Origin: Leptodontidium sp. MPI-SDFR-AT-0119 | Lineage: Eukaryota; Ascomycota; Leotiomycetes; Helotiales; Leptodontidiaceae | Assembly (NCBI GenBank): GCA_020726505.1 | Contig: JAHLEZ010000033.1 | Coordinates: forward strand, 248,001 to 312,000 | Direction: 5' to 3' | Length of the DNA: 64,000 nt | In this document: positions 45,914 to 57,300 of the stretch, piece after piece | How the letters are laid out: each line of letters begins with the position of its first letter | Numbering within the stretch: position 1 is the first letter of the stretch | Translations under genes and position numbers: made by a program | Notes under the pieces: model-generated | Databases searched by the model: none | What the model saw: only the letters and a program-made list of their open reading frames with translations | What the model was told of the DNA's origin: nothing

Positions 45914-46442
45914 TACATCAAACGAGGAGCGAGGTCTACTGCCTACGAACAACTTCAAGGCTCTAGAAAAATTTTCCCTAAGCAGAGTAGATTCTCAAAG
46001 CGGAGGATATAAAGTAGCATCGTCACGGGTAGAGCACTACGATTTTGATCGTCGTGCAACAAATGATTATTCCGATGCTAGAAGTAGCATCTTGCCTCTC
46101 TGCATCGTCCTCGTATGACATGTTGCTTGGGATATAAGACTTAGCATTTGCCAAATCCGCATCAGTATCTATCATGTGGAGCATGAACCTATGTTTTCAT
46201 CGGCCAAGAAGCCATGTACGCAAATTTCCCGTTTAGGTAACACATAATATGACTACGCTTATTTAACGCAGCCAGCTATTGATGTCATGACATGATGAAT
46301 ATAGCATATTCCGGTTTAAGCTTAAGTCTTGGTTTGCAACCCCCACCTACTCACCCCTTCCTACAAAAGCTTCGTATAATGAAGTCCTTCCGAGTACATC
46401 AATTTTGAAGATATTTTACCCAGCCCTTCCCAATACGTCCTG

Positions 46443-46739
46443 ATGTCACCAGAAATACGCAAAGCGGCGAAACAAGTAAATGAGAGGCTGAGGAGGAAAG
46501 AGGCTACCTTGCTCATTAACACATACCGGTTAAGCGAGGAGCCTGGGGTCAAAGCCGCGGTGATAGTCCTACGGGGTGGGAGATACCGTGTCTACAGCAG
46601 CCCCGACTGGTGGCCACCTTCTAAGAAGGAAATTGTGAGAAATATCCCCTGCCACGCGATCAATTTTGCTTACTTGACCAGGCGGGAACTTATCCACTTC
46701 CTAAGATTCTACAATCGCATGAAATGGAGGGGAAAATAG
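46443..46739 (+). CDS. MADS-like small protein
   Basis: 98 residues from ATG 46443. ERLRRKEATLLINTYRLSEE, VKAAVIVLRGGRYRVYSSPD and then WPPSKKEI recall the helix and strand of SRF-type MADS boxes (RKxTLxKKAYELS, VAVII, GRYYTY) and the WPPS tail found in short fungal MADS-like proteins. The DNA-contact N-terminus is poor, so DNA binding may be lost. No second domain is present. If the resemblance is chance, it is a small basic orphan. Confidence 0.5.
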   Translation: MSPEIRKAAKQVNERLRRKEATLLINTYRLSEEPGVKAAVIVLRGGRYRVYSSPDWWPPSKKEIVRNIPCHAINFAYLTRRELIHFLRFYNRMKWRGK

Positions 46740-46983
46740 CTGCAAGATCACTGCGTGTCAAGAAATGCAAGAGATCGTAGTCTATCTAGCAAGTCCGTTG
46801 CGTGTATGAAGATGGGAAGGGAAGGCTTGCTAGTGAACAAAATTGATGCTCTATCATGTTGTCATCAAGATGTCCAGTTGAACCCGATAAGCATAGGAAA
46901 TGCCAAAATAAAGTCAAGCCAGGAAATATCAGAGTCAACCGCTGCAAAAGCAAACATCAGGCATGAAAGATGTCATGTGGTAC

Positions 46984-47623
46984 TTATTGATCACTATTCG
47001 AACTGTCACTGTCCAAAGTAAAAAAATGCTCAAACACTTGATCGAGGACCTCCCGAAGATTTCGAGCATTATCCCTCGCCCTCAAAAGAAGAAGCTGAGT
47101 TGCGCGGATTTCCTTGTTTGCATCGATCCTGTAAAGCATTTCAAGAGCTCCTTCGACTGCTTCTTCGATCGAGTTCAGCTTTTCCGATGCCCGACAAGAG
47201 TTCTCAGATAAGTCCAAGGGGAATATGTGGCGCCTTTTGAACATGCTCTTGCCACTTTTGGGGCCGATTTTGACACTACCCTCGTTACCATCATCCTTCG
47301 CTCCGGCATTCGCATGTCTGAGTTTGTCGCAGGCTGGCTGCTGATTTTCTTCCTTGGCCATACGTTTCCTCTTCCGGGGTCCGCAGACAATTGGCTTCGG
47401 ACACGTCTCTTCTATCTTAAATGGTTGTTCTAATCAAACATCAGCATGGGCTGTAGAACAGTCTTTAGAGCGAGCTACCTCGAGAATCACCCTGAAGCTG
47501 AACTTCACTCCATTCTAACGAGGACGAGTACCGATCGCTGCTTAGTTGTGTGAGATTTCCTGGCGGGAGGGGAGTTGCGTTGTTGCATGAGCCCGATATG
47601 TGGCTTGAGCTCGACTTCGTCAT
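46984..47623 (-). CDS. Basic/helical orphan protein, two exons
   Basis: Exon 1 47623-47479, intron 47430-47478 (49 bp, GTAGCT donor, TGCTGATG branch, ATTAG acceptor), exon 2 47429-46984; 196 residues. Exon 1 is Ser/Asn-rich (MTKSSSSHISGSCNN); the junction leads into CGPRKRKRMAK, a strong nuclear-localisation sequence; the C-terminal half is a helical, Glu-rich bundle (SIEEAVEGALEML, LREVLDQVFEHFF) and ends acidic (DSDSSNSD). It is probably nuclear. Family unknown. A model starting at ATG 47361 alone would cut off the nuclear signal. Confidence 0.65.
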
Positions 47624-48106
47624 GATCGCGGTTATATTGAGAAAGACGATTGGAAGAAGTTGAAAGGTGATGTGGAAGAAGTTGGAATTGAAAAAGAGAA
47701 ATGAGGGAGGAGTCCCCTCTTTATACCTGTCTCCCGGGGCGCAGCCTCCAAGCGTATGCTAGTTCGTCTCAGGGATGGTAGCCCTTGATACGTGGATATG
47801 CGTGGAATTGGCCGCTTTGAGCGGTACCGGGGTCAGGAGCGAATACAAACCACTTGCAGGGGGCGATTTGGAGTACGATTACTCTGATCAATCCCAAGTT
47901 GAACAGACGAATACATGACGAAATGCCAGTACGCCAACTCCCATTTGAATCATGTTTTATTATCTGTACCAGTATCTAAGTATTGCTATTGCAGACATCA
48001 GGTAACATCGAACCTGTCAGATACACCCACTCTATTCATATTCAACAGGTCTATCCTTGATGCCTCAATGGCGAATCGTACCCTTGGCGCAAGCTTGCTT
48101 GCGGGC

Positions 48107-49047
48107 TTAGCACTGGCGAGGAATGGATGCTGTCTGGTCAGTGACGACTCCAGTCGCTGGACATGTTACTTACTCTCATCAAGCTTTGAATTGAACCAGT
48201 CAAGCAACACGAGAGGAAATCAAGCACCCTTTCGGGCCAAACCTCCTTCTCATATCTCAACAGCAACATCTCTTCCACTATGTGTGCGATGAATGGTAGG
48301 TCGAGGAGGGCATGCGCGAATCGTGTACTTTCATCCGATGCTTTTCGCCCGTACTGCTCCAAATCTAGAACTAGATCCCGGTCAGTGATTTTGAGCACAT
48401 ACCCAAGGTCGTGTGCTTACCGAACTTGATTTTCCCCTCTGTTGATATTCGGATATCGGACATGGACAGCTCCTTGCAAGATATCCCTCTTAGTAAAAGG
48501 TAACCCGAGCCGCTCAAAACCTATTTCTGTTAGTAGGTACTTCCCAAAATTGGGGTTGATCTACCTCTGTGATGATCGTGGCGACCTCCCACTCGTCGAA
48601 CGGGAAGGATAAAAAGCTGATGTCAGCTAGAGACAGTTCGAGGTATTCTGAAGCGGTAAATATCTTATCGCCGTGACAATACACATCATATATTGCAGCG
48701 ATATTAGGATGTTCTATTCCTGAAAGGGCTTGAAGAAGCTCCATACTTCCTGGATTCGGAAACTCGCGGATTGTGGCTCGGGAGAAGTACTTTCCTGGGC
48801 AGCTGGCTAGGGAAGGTTCCACGGATCCGGAAGTAATGAGGGTATAATCATCCCAGGGGGATCTCAACCACATTCTGAGAAGCTTCCCCGGCGATCGTGC
48901 ACTTTCGGAGTAAGGCGATAATGGGCCCTCAAGGGCGTGAGAGGGCTCGCCTTTTGAGAACTCATCCACAAGATCAGTGTAAATGCGTTTCACGCGGCGG
49001 AGTCCCCAACGGGGTGGTACCGAAGAGCGGTCAGATGCATCAAACAT
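48107..49047 (-). CDS. Degenerate protein kinase (pseudokinase) 1
   Basis: Exons 49047-48565, 48520-48421, 48364-48174, 48133-48107; introns 44, 56 and 40 bp; 266 residues. A kinase-like fold is suggested by IEHPNIAAIYDVY, IFTASEYLELSLADI (hinge) and SDIRISTEGKIKFD, where kinases have the catalytic loop, NILI and DFG. HRD, the Asn of the loop and DFG are all missing, and no clear VAIK Lys is seen, so catalysis is unlikely. Fungal genomes carry many such degenerate kinases, often next to NLR loci, but the role is unknown. It resembles the second pseudokinase at 55472-56661. The last 27-nt exon is the least certain. Confidence 0.65.
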
Positions 49048-49302
49048 CCTGGTTGTCTGAAATGGATTTTTGGGAGGAAAGTTCAGTAAGTTCGGAGGGC
49101 AATCGCAAGAGCCTTCATAAATAGTTCAGTCGGTCCAATTATCACTTGGCTTGTGCTCCCTGAGCAATGAAACATCCCAAATCTGAGTTGCAGCCTTTCT
49201 TTGGAGACGCTTTATCTTAGGTTAATGCTCGATTAGGATGACCGTTTAAGCAAGAGCTTAAATAAGATAACGCTTGATCATGTTCCTTTTCGTTTAGCTT
49301 AG

Positions 49303-49578
49303 GAAAACAGCCCATTGGAAACCGAGTACCTTCCACAATCTGCGAGCAGAGCATGGTCCTATGCACTGCGTTCCAAGCTGAAAGATGTCCATAGGATCCA
49401 GACCTGGAAAACGGAGCTGGAGGAATTTCAAGGAATGCACAGCGCCCACTTCCTACTCTATTCAGTTACGATTGTAGTAAATATCCTTATTCTAATTAAC
49501 ATAAGTAATCGTTGTAATCAGCCGGGAGTTCTGAAATCCGTTCTATCGTATACTGCTCACTATTGCCCGCCTTGGTAG
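49303..49578 (+). pseudogene. Possible gene fragment with one membrane helix
   Basis: The frame opens right after TTAG (acceptor-like) and reads SRAWSYALRSKLKDVHRIQTW and LEEFQGMHSAHF, then a membrane helix SVTIVVNILILI. There is no ATG. It may be an exon remnant. Between 49579 and 50245 no other feature was supported. Confidence 0.25.
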
Positions 49579-50245
49579 CTTGGAAATACGAGACCGCCAT
49601 ATCTGACTGCCTTCGATCAAGCCCACTAATCCTTTCCCATCCAAAGCCTACGATCCAAGAGATCGGATTGACAACTATAGATCCTAGAAGACGGCCCACG
49701 CTAAACTTATCGAAGGAACTTTTTGCTCTCTCAACGAGATAAACATCATTCGTCGTTTGACCGTTCTTCTTGCATAGTATAAAATACTCTGTATTGATAC
49801 CATACTTGTGCTTTGTGTCCGGCCCAAGGCAAAGGCGGGCAAAGGGGCGTTTTAAGTCCCAGACCTGACCATTGAATTTATCCTACCAGAGGGTATAAAT
49901 CAGCAGCGTCCTGGTTGAGAGGAAGATTACCGTTACCCGAAAAATGTTATTCTCTATTGTCCACCCCATGTAGTCTTCGAATCTTGAATCACCATTGAGT
50001 AGCTTCTCTAGCACTGGTTTTGCAGTCTGACTGCTTGTCAGTTACCTCCAACCAAGGGTTGGAAGTAGAACCTACAGATTGTTTGCTTTCATGCTGGTAT
50101 ATGAGCTGCCCAGGTTCCCAGATCGTACCGTTTATAGCATCGTTGCAACGTGTGCTGGATGATCCGAATGACTTTGCCCTCATGTTGTGAATGATTTGTT
50201 GTATAACGAGAGAAGACGTCCAGTATTATATCCTCACAGCAAGAC

Positions 50246-50352
50246 GAAGCAGGGCGAAGCAGAAGGGCGGAGCAGGAGGGCGGAGCAGGAGGGCGGAGCA
50301 GGAGGGCGGAGTAGAAGGGCGGAACAGGAAGGCTGAGCAGAAGGGCGAAGGC
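50246..50352. repeat. 13-bp minisatellite
   Basis: Head-to-tail copies of GGGCGGAGCAGGA at 50265, 50278, 50291, 50304, 50317 and onward, decaying at both ends. The strong purine bias on one strand makes every frame open here; the overlapping ORFs on both strands are artefacts. Confidence 0.85.
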
Positions 50353-50583
50353 CAGGTTCGCCAACCTAAGTAATACCAAGTCAGATCCCCTATCAGATCA
50401 GTCGACGAACTTCTTCCAACTATGTATAATCCGCAGACGACTGCACTTTTGAGAATCTGGACAGAGAGAACTGGGCTGATGCTACAAGCCACGTAAACGA
50501 GCTGTATTATTCCACTGGAACGGCCAGGAATTGTGCCTACACCCGTCCAGCCGTATCAAAGATCACCAGAGCAGCCGTCATCA

Positions 50584-50754
50584 CTAGCCCCGTGCTTCGT
50601 CATTACTCCCACTCCCACCCGTAATCTTTCTCACGAAGCCTGGAAGTCGCGCGCCTAAAATCCAATAATGAGTGATGAAGTATGCTCCGAGAAGTACTCC
50701 CACAATAATAACAACGATCAAGACTGCACCTGTAGTGGCACTGGTGATGCGCAT
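50584..50754 (-). CDS. Small single-span membrane protein
   Basis: 56 residues from ATG 50754. A helix AVLIVVIIVGVLLGAYFI is followed by a short basic tail (GFVRKITGGSGSNDEARG). An in-frame extension upstream begins with TTG and reads MPRNAMRI-like text, so an upstream exon is possible. It could be a C-tail anchored peptide. Confidence is limited by its size. Confidence 0.35.
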   Translation of the reverse strand: MRITSATTGAVLIVVIIVGVLLGAYFITHYWILGARLPGFVRKITGGSGSNDEARG

Positions 50755-51129
50755 CGCGTTTCTTGGCAAAGGCAGGGCAGCAGTCTAACGGCAATCAAAT
50801 GACCAGGAATTTCTCTGAGTCTAGCTCTTGAGCAGTCTGTGAGTTTTACGGACAAAAGCTGCGTCGGCTTCTCTCATTTCAGCTGCGAATGCCTCCAAGC
50901 GCTCCTGAGATTTCGACTCGGCGAAACTTCATTCACCACTCATAATAGGAATCAGTCTATCCAATGTTTAACCGGTCATTCTATCAAACGCTTGATTTTT
51001 AAGTTGATGCATCCCACAAATCGCCCTGATTCTGTGAATTCTTTCATGTCGTACGTAATGGGGTCTATGCTTGAATTTTCATATCCCAAGAGAAGCGACA
51101 GTGGGGGGACCTCTTGTGCAGACTCAAAT

Positions 51130-51860
51130 TTTAAGCTCTGTGCAGGATCAAGTTTGGCCATGCGCAGATGTGAGCATATGCTCCCGTGACAAGCGAGCCG
51201 GTTGATCCTTCTGTGAAGACTCAAGTTAGGTGTATGCCCTCGTGGGAAGTGACTCTGGGCCAAACTCAATTTAGGTATATGCCCTCGTGGGAAGTGACTC
51301 TGGGCCAAACTCAATTTAGGTATATGCCCTCGCAGAAGTGACTCTAGGGCAATCCTTCCAGAAAATCCTACTTGCATACGCAGATTCAAGCATCTACCCC
51401 TAAGATAAGAGCCGGGAGGGGAGTGGGGGTGCGACCTTCTGTACAGGCTCAATTCTAGGCATGTCCCCTGGAGACGAGCGCCGGGAGGGCGCGGGGCCGT
51501 CTGTGTGATTCAGTTCTGGGCGTACGCAGATTTAAGCATATGCCTCCGAGATAAGCGAGTCGGCTCATCCTTCTGTGCATATTCAGTTTCGGCATCTGCA
51601 ATTTTAGGCATATTCCTTGGAGACAAGCGCCGGGAGGGGGTGAGGCCCTCTGTGTGATTCGGTTCTGGGCGTACGCAGATCTCAGCATATGTCCCCGAGA
51701 TAAGCGAGCCGGCTGATCCTTTCGCTTTATTTTTGATGCATATGCTCAAATTTGCATGTGCCTGAAGTCATGCCACAAAATCAGGTTCCAGGCGACATAT
51801 TACAGGGCATATGTTTAATTTCCATGTGCTTAAAAGTGATCCTGTAAATTAGAAAGCTGC
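51130..51860. repeat. Old, diverged satellite
   Basis: Degenerate cores (GCGCAGATGTGAGCATATGC, GTACGCAGATTTAAGCATAT, GTACGCAGATCTCAGCATAT) alternate with GACAAGCG, GAGCCGGCTGATCCTT bodies. A 51-bp block TAGGTATATGCCCTCGTGGG repeats exactly at 51227 and 51277-51280. No gene was found from 50770 to 52109. Confidence 0.65.
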
Positions 51861-52109
51861 CGTTGATTGAAGATGTTTCGTGCTTAATGTGTGAGTCTGC
51901 AGCATCGAATTTTGCTGAAGGGCAAGGCTTAATTCTGTCGTTTGCATCAGCTCCCCTCATCGGATGCCTTCTATTGTATTCTTAAGCCGCCCATAATAGC
52001 AGCTCGCAGGCAGGTATAAAGGTTGGAGATCGCCTGCTCGCACCTCTTCGCCGCCTTCGCTGCCGTCCACCCCAACCTCTTCTTTCAAGGACTCCTGATA
52101 TATTTCACC

Positions 52110-53926
52110 ATGGATTGGGCTCAAATATATGCACTTGTTGCGGCTGGAATCTTTTTCATGTTCGTTCTAGTCCATTTGCGCAACTATCTCAGCCAAATCG
52201 TCAATCATGTGTTCCTGTTATCGCGGCATCTCACGTACCGCAGACTCGTCCATCGGCATAGGTTCGTGGGTCCCTGGAGTCCAGCCGTTATAATTATACA
52301 GCTGGTCTACATCGCGGCGAACATATTGTGCGTGGCGTTTCCAGCGTCCCCCGTTGCTGAGATTGGCCGCCGGGCGGGGACACTCGCAGCCATAAACATG
52401 GTGCCTCTTTTCGCTGGGCCACACCTTGCATTTCTCGAAAATATCCTCGGTACTCCCCTAGGCACAATACACCTCATTCACTGTTCCGCAGGTATTATGG
52501 CGTTCTCGTTGAGCATCGTCCATGTCCTGGTGATAGCTGAATCGAAGATATCCCTACCCCTAGACGTTCCTCAAAACTTGTTTGCGGTTGTAGTAAGTTT
52601 TTCCCTTTTCGCGCTGAGCAGGGAGCTGACTTATTGCATGGAGGATCATCGCTCGGTCTCCTGATTTTGCTGACAGTCCCGATCTTCCGGCGACTGTCTT
52701 ACGAACTGTTCCTCCGAACACATCAAGCCCTCGCAATGGCCACTATCTATTCCCTTTGGCGCCATCTTCCCTCAAAAGAGGCATTCCCACTAGCATATGT
52801 CTACATCTCAGCAGGACTGTTCTCGGTCTTGCTTCTTGTGCAGATCGTTCTCATCGTACACCGCAATGGCATCTTTCGGTACCGCCTATCTCGTGCTATT
52901 ATCACAGACTGTTATGGCGCAGTGCACATACGCATTCAACACCAAAAGGGACTCGAGATCGATAGCGGGCAGTATATCAATTTGTGGATTCCTTGGATGC
53001 CTTTTGTAAGTTTCTGGTCCTTCTTACAAACTCATCCGTTCATGGTAATCTCGTGGACACCCGGAAAGCAGGATACTATCGAGCTCTTCGTCCAACCCCG
53101 CCGGGGTTTCACACGAAAGCTTTTATACCATGCTGCGAATGGCCACCTCAGGAGTCCAGTGGTGATGTTCAGTGGACCTCATGGTACAAGCATTGCTATG
53201 GACGAATACGAGAGCGTTTTGATGGTAGCGAGTGGGTTTGGTATCGCGGCTCACTTGTCCAGCTTGAAGAAGCTCATCTACGGCTACAATGCTCGGCTAG
53301 GTCGTACGCGTCGAATCCGGTTGGTCTGGCAACTACGGAACCAAGGTGAGACGCGAAGCCATACATCCAGTAAATACTGACACGAGCAGCCGACGGTATC
53401 GGAGCTGTATCTTTTCTGAACAATGCTCTGGACGAGGACAAATTAGACGATGGACGTGTACGTAACCCTATTTCTCCAGCAGTAGATCTGACTAATATAT
53501 GCCCGGGCCAGATCCTTCTCATCACGATCCATCTAGAGTCTCACGATATAGTGATCCCTTTTGGGGAACGCGCGATTGTGTATCCAGGCCCTGCACCCCT
53601 ATCACGTATCTTCCTGGAAGAGGTATCAGGGGAAAACATAAAGCAACCTGAGAAACAGATAGTGGGTCAGGATGCGAATAAAGCAGAGACTTGGGAATCA
53701 GAAAAATTACGCGAACCACGACTCATCGAGTCCGGGAAAGCGAAGGACACTACAAGAGATGGCAAGATGCTAGTAATGGGTAAGCAGCCTTGTGGTTTTG
53801 TTGGTGTAAAGTTGACGAAATAAAGTATCTGGCAACGACGATATCAGAGATCAAATGCGAGCTCTGGTACAAGGCCATATACAAGCAGGCGTGAGCTTGG
53901 TGGAGCTGGATTACCAGCCTAAGTAA
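52110..53926 (+). CDS. Ferric reductase (FRE), FAD/NADP oxidoreductase
   Basis: Exons 52110-52592, 52622-53345, 53390-53457, 53512-53779, 53826-53926; 547 residues. The family moves electrons from NADPH via FAD and two hemes to extracellular Fe3+. Six to seven helices span 5-300. Both heme-ligand pairs are present with H-x13-H spacing: IHCSAGIMAFSLSIVH and THQALAMATIYSLWRH. The FAD motif HPFMVISW and the nucleotide motif SGPHG follow, and the end reads LVELDYQP, as usual. Introns 2-4 are 44, 54 and 46 bp. The first gap is only 29 bp (GTAAGT to GAGCAG), too short for a normal intron: either a minimal intron or a frameshift. Length is slightly below the family norm. It is recurrent Starship cargo. 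Confidence 0.88.
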
Positions 53927-54229
53927 TCAAGTCTCAGGCTTCGGCGGACAAGGGACCATGGAGGGAAATGAGGTCAATTATTTGTAGTTCTTGATGCTAT
54001 CAGGTATATAGTACAGAATTGATTCAATCACAAGGTTTTCTGTGCCGATATAAATAGTGAATGATTTTACGGTCAAAAATGTGCGAACCAAGTGAATTGT
54101 GGTTCCATCGACGGGAATACCTCCGCACAAGTCACACCGATATCACCAGAGCCTTTCGTGATAAGTCATGGCGTCAGCATAAGCCACGACTTCAGCATAA
54201 TTCAGCATGAATCCTCGGCGAATGAAACT

Positions 54230-54480
54230 GCTGGGAGAAATCTCCAAGGAGATCATCAATCCCAGGAGAGAGACTCTACTAGGAGAATGTTCCTGGGAGG
54301 TGGTGCCGCAAAGGAGGCGGCTCACAGGAGAATGGCCCTCCCAGGAATTGTCTCCTAGGGCGCTATCACATCCAGGAGAACGCTCCTAGGAGTATAGCGC
54401 TCCTCGGAGAGTTTTGGTCCTAGGATGCCGCTCCTCGGAGAGTTCTAGTCCCAGGAGCTCCGAAGAGTCCTGCTCCTATA
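54230..54480. repeat. Cluster of CTCC-N-GGAG palindromes
   Basis: About fifteen short motifs of the type CTCCTAGGAG, CTCCTCGGAG, CTCCAAGGAG and single AGGAGA occur in 250 bp, many self-complementary. GCTCCTCGGAGAGTT appears twice, 39 bp apart. The region lies 300 bp past the ferric reductase and could fold into many small hairpins. Confidence 0.6.
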
Positions 54481-54589
54481 GCACAAGACATAAATAGGAA
54501 GCTACCCTTTGGGGCTGGAGATAGCATGCTTATACTGTGACTTTGTCGATATGCTTGATTCTTCCAAAGTTCTAAACTTTTCTCTATGC

Positions 54590-55330
54590 ATACGTCGTGA
54601 GGGCATATGGCTAAATCTGCGTATGCTTAAATTCATTTCTTCGACAATCTAAGCATACAGCAAAGCATACAACAAATTTCGGCACATAGCATGACGTGTA
54701 GGGCAGAACTAAGTGTCGGGCAGATTTATCATACGGCAATTTCAGCAATATGTATATGCATATATTTGCGGATGCTTAAACTCCCTTTCCTAAACGGTTG
54801 CATGCCTACATTTACGTAAGGTTAAGACCAAGTTTTTAACAACGGATTTCCCTGACCTTACTCTAAAATACCTATGCTTAAATTTGCGTATACTTTAGAT
54901 TAGTCTATGTAAAAGGAATTCGTTTACTATGAAGAAATTTCTATACTGTCATGTCTTCATAGGGCATATACTTACGAAAATGTTTAGACACAGGCGTTTT
55001 ACCTACTAGAGGGGCACATGTCTAAGATTACATGACTTTATGACAACTTGATATGAAAGAAGCTCTCCTGGCGTCAGTTTAATCAGAGGCATATACTTAA
55101 ACTTGCGTGTCTGTTTTTGAGAGTTTGGTCCGTACCAAATGGCTTCGTCTGCTAAGGACGTCTGCTTGAACATGCTTTTGAAGTCCAGCATAAATTGTGC
55201 AGCAGGAAAAAGTGACACCATGAGGTAGAAGCAAACGATATTTGGCACAACAGTGTTTTTCACATAGCCATATCAAGCATATAGCAGAATCATCATCCAG
55301 TATGAATTGACTACAGCAGCATTCAGCATC
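54590..55330. repeat. Old, diverged satellite
   Basis: Weak cores (CTAAATCTGCGTATGCTTAA, TATGCTTAAATTTGCGTATAC, CATATACTTAAACTTGCG) and a run of CAGCATA/AGCATA words are spread through the block, strongly AT-shifted. This is the most decayed copy of the satellite seen. Confidence 0.55.
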
Positions 55331-55471
55331 TAGCATACGCAAAACTCAGCATCTTACCAAATTCATGACCTTGCTGGTGCATCGTAGACCTTCCTCGAGC
55401 AAACTTTGAGGTCTTATTACAATCTGAAGCTGAATTGAAAGTAACCCGTTGTACCATTTGCACAGAAGAAA

Positions 55472-56661
55472 ATGGAATCCGACAGTGCTGATCGAAATAC
55501 TAGATTCGAAATAGATCATATTCTAGAGTCTGGTTCGCCACCTCCCTCACCCATTCCATCTAGCCTGTCCAGCCCTGCAACCGCAGTCTCCAGTAGATAT
55601 GCCACACCGAATGAAAAGAGGCTGAAGGGGCCTAGCGAACAAAGGTCTACTGTTACAAAGCGCCAGAAGACCAAGACAGCAACTGAAAATACAACCCTTA
55701 CCGGATCTGGCCGTAAAGATCTTGCCATCGTCCAAGCAGTCGAACAGGGTGTCAGCGTACTTGATTCTAGTGTCAATTACGAGTCACCGTGGAACAGCCT
55801 TCGGAACGACTACGAATTGGACCTTGGTGGGTTTGTCATCATCGCGTCCGATAGAGGTAACGGACGAAATTCTTTCATTGTGAAGAGGTTCTCGGGCCCA
55901 GACATGGCTTCAAAGCTGCGAATGTTGCAAAGAATTCGCCACGTCAATTTTCTCTCCGTGGTGCAACGGTTCAGCTTTGAAAACTCGTACTATGCGGTGT
56001 TCGACCATGTATCTGTCTCACTAGAACATGTTGTGGCATCTCCACCTTACCTCAGGATATGCGAGCTGGCAGCTATCCTTTTTCAGGTGAGTTTCCGAAG
56101 AGTGCTCCCTAGGCTTTGCTGATGTGTGTAGATCCTGGAAGCCGTAGCGTATCTCGAGAGGCAAAACCTAGAACATGGCTCCCTGAATTGCTCCAACGTC
56201 CTGCTTTCCCCCCAGGGAGTTATCAAAATTAGTAAGATAAAGACCAGCAGAGCTCTATTGTATTTGTACTTACCCCATTGTAGCCTACCAAGAGGATTGC
56301 CGCGACGTCACATCGAGCCAAACACGCCTGGCGGACGTGAAAGCGATAGGCTACATCGCAATGGAACTGATGCAGAAATATCATAAAGACGATGGCGCCA
56401 TTGGCTTAGAAGACTTCAGCAGGTACCCTTCTGATAGTGATGCGGTCGACTTTCTTGCGGCCACAACATCCGCTACCTCAGCAGAGGAGCTCCTCCGGGT
56501 GAGCATCTTTTCAACCAAGACAGTCTTGTATTTCCGCTGATACGTTCTAGCACAGACTTTTACGGAACGATGTTCAAAAAGAACAGCTCAAGTGGCTCGT
56601 TGGAATCGCAACTACTGCCCGCATCGGATTCAGGTATGACGAAGGGAAGTGGGAAGCTTAG
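55472..56661 (+). CDS. Degenerate protein kinase (pseudokinase) 2
   Basis: Exons 55472-56086, 56132-56231, 56284-56498, 56551-56661; introns 45, 52 and 52 bp; 346 residues. The N-terminal 100 residues are Ser/Pro-rich with an NLS-like KRQKTK. The kinase-like part has FIVKRFS, IRHVNFLSVVQRF, AVFDHVSVSLEHVV and LEHGSLNCSNVLLSPQGVIKI. The catalytic loop HRDLKxxN is replaced by EHGSLNCSN: catalytic Asp and Lys are lost while Asn and the following strand remain, and DFG is absent. This HGSL-type variant is a known recurring form in fungi. It is probably a regulatory or binding scaffold. Confidence 0.8.
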
Positions 56662-57300
56662 AGTTTCATGGGGAGTATATTTATTCTTGGAGGTAATCGA
56701 GGGAAGGGTAGGATTTGTGAACTATCATTAAAATTTAAAAACTTTACTTGTATCTCAACATAACGCCACTGCCGTCGACCCATTTGTTCTGCGTGAAAGA
56801 GATATGTGAGGTTAGAGATCATATGACTTAGTCAACCTCCCTGAAAACAACCCAAATCGCGGGAATTCATGGTGCTTTGGATGCGCTATGATGGGGGCTT
56901 CGATTGGATGTTGAGTGCCAGCTCATTCGCCACTGGTCTACCCTCCGAGCGTGGAATCAGTCTAATGTGCGCTTTACCGGAAAGTTTTCGTCCTTCGTAG
57001 CCAAAGAGGCGTTGCCTTAATTGGGAAACGGGACCTCGCTTAAATAAGGGGTTCGCTTAGGCAAGGCCTTGGATCACTGTGAGCTTTTTTATCAGACAAA
57101 CATATAGGCATCTGCTTTAAACAGGAAGGCTGCCCCAAGATCTCCTCAATAGACTAAGGTAGGCAAAATACTACTCAATGCTTCTTCCCGACCCGGACAT
57201 CTCCAGTAATATATCTTTGGCATTTGAAGCACGATCTACCTCAGGTCGATCATGCAAACACTTGTTTTAATCTACGCAAGTTCGCAAGCCTATTCAAAAC
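56662..57300. other. Intergenic, nothing supported
   Basis: No gene or repeat was supported. The first 100 bases may hold the pseudokinase 3' end, the last 100 the 2EXR promoter. Confidence 0.35.

Noticed and set aside
49960..50010. GTAGTCTTCGAATCTTGAATC as a tRNA T-arm
   Set aside because: No matching acceptor, D or anticodon stems around it.
50089..50492. Overlapping ORFs on both strands at 50.1-50.5 kb
   Set aside because: Generated by the 13-bp minisatellite; no start context or splice support.
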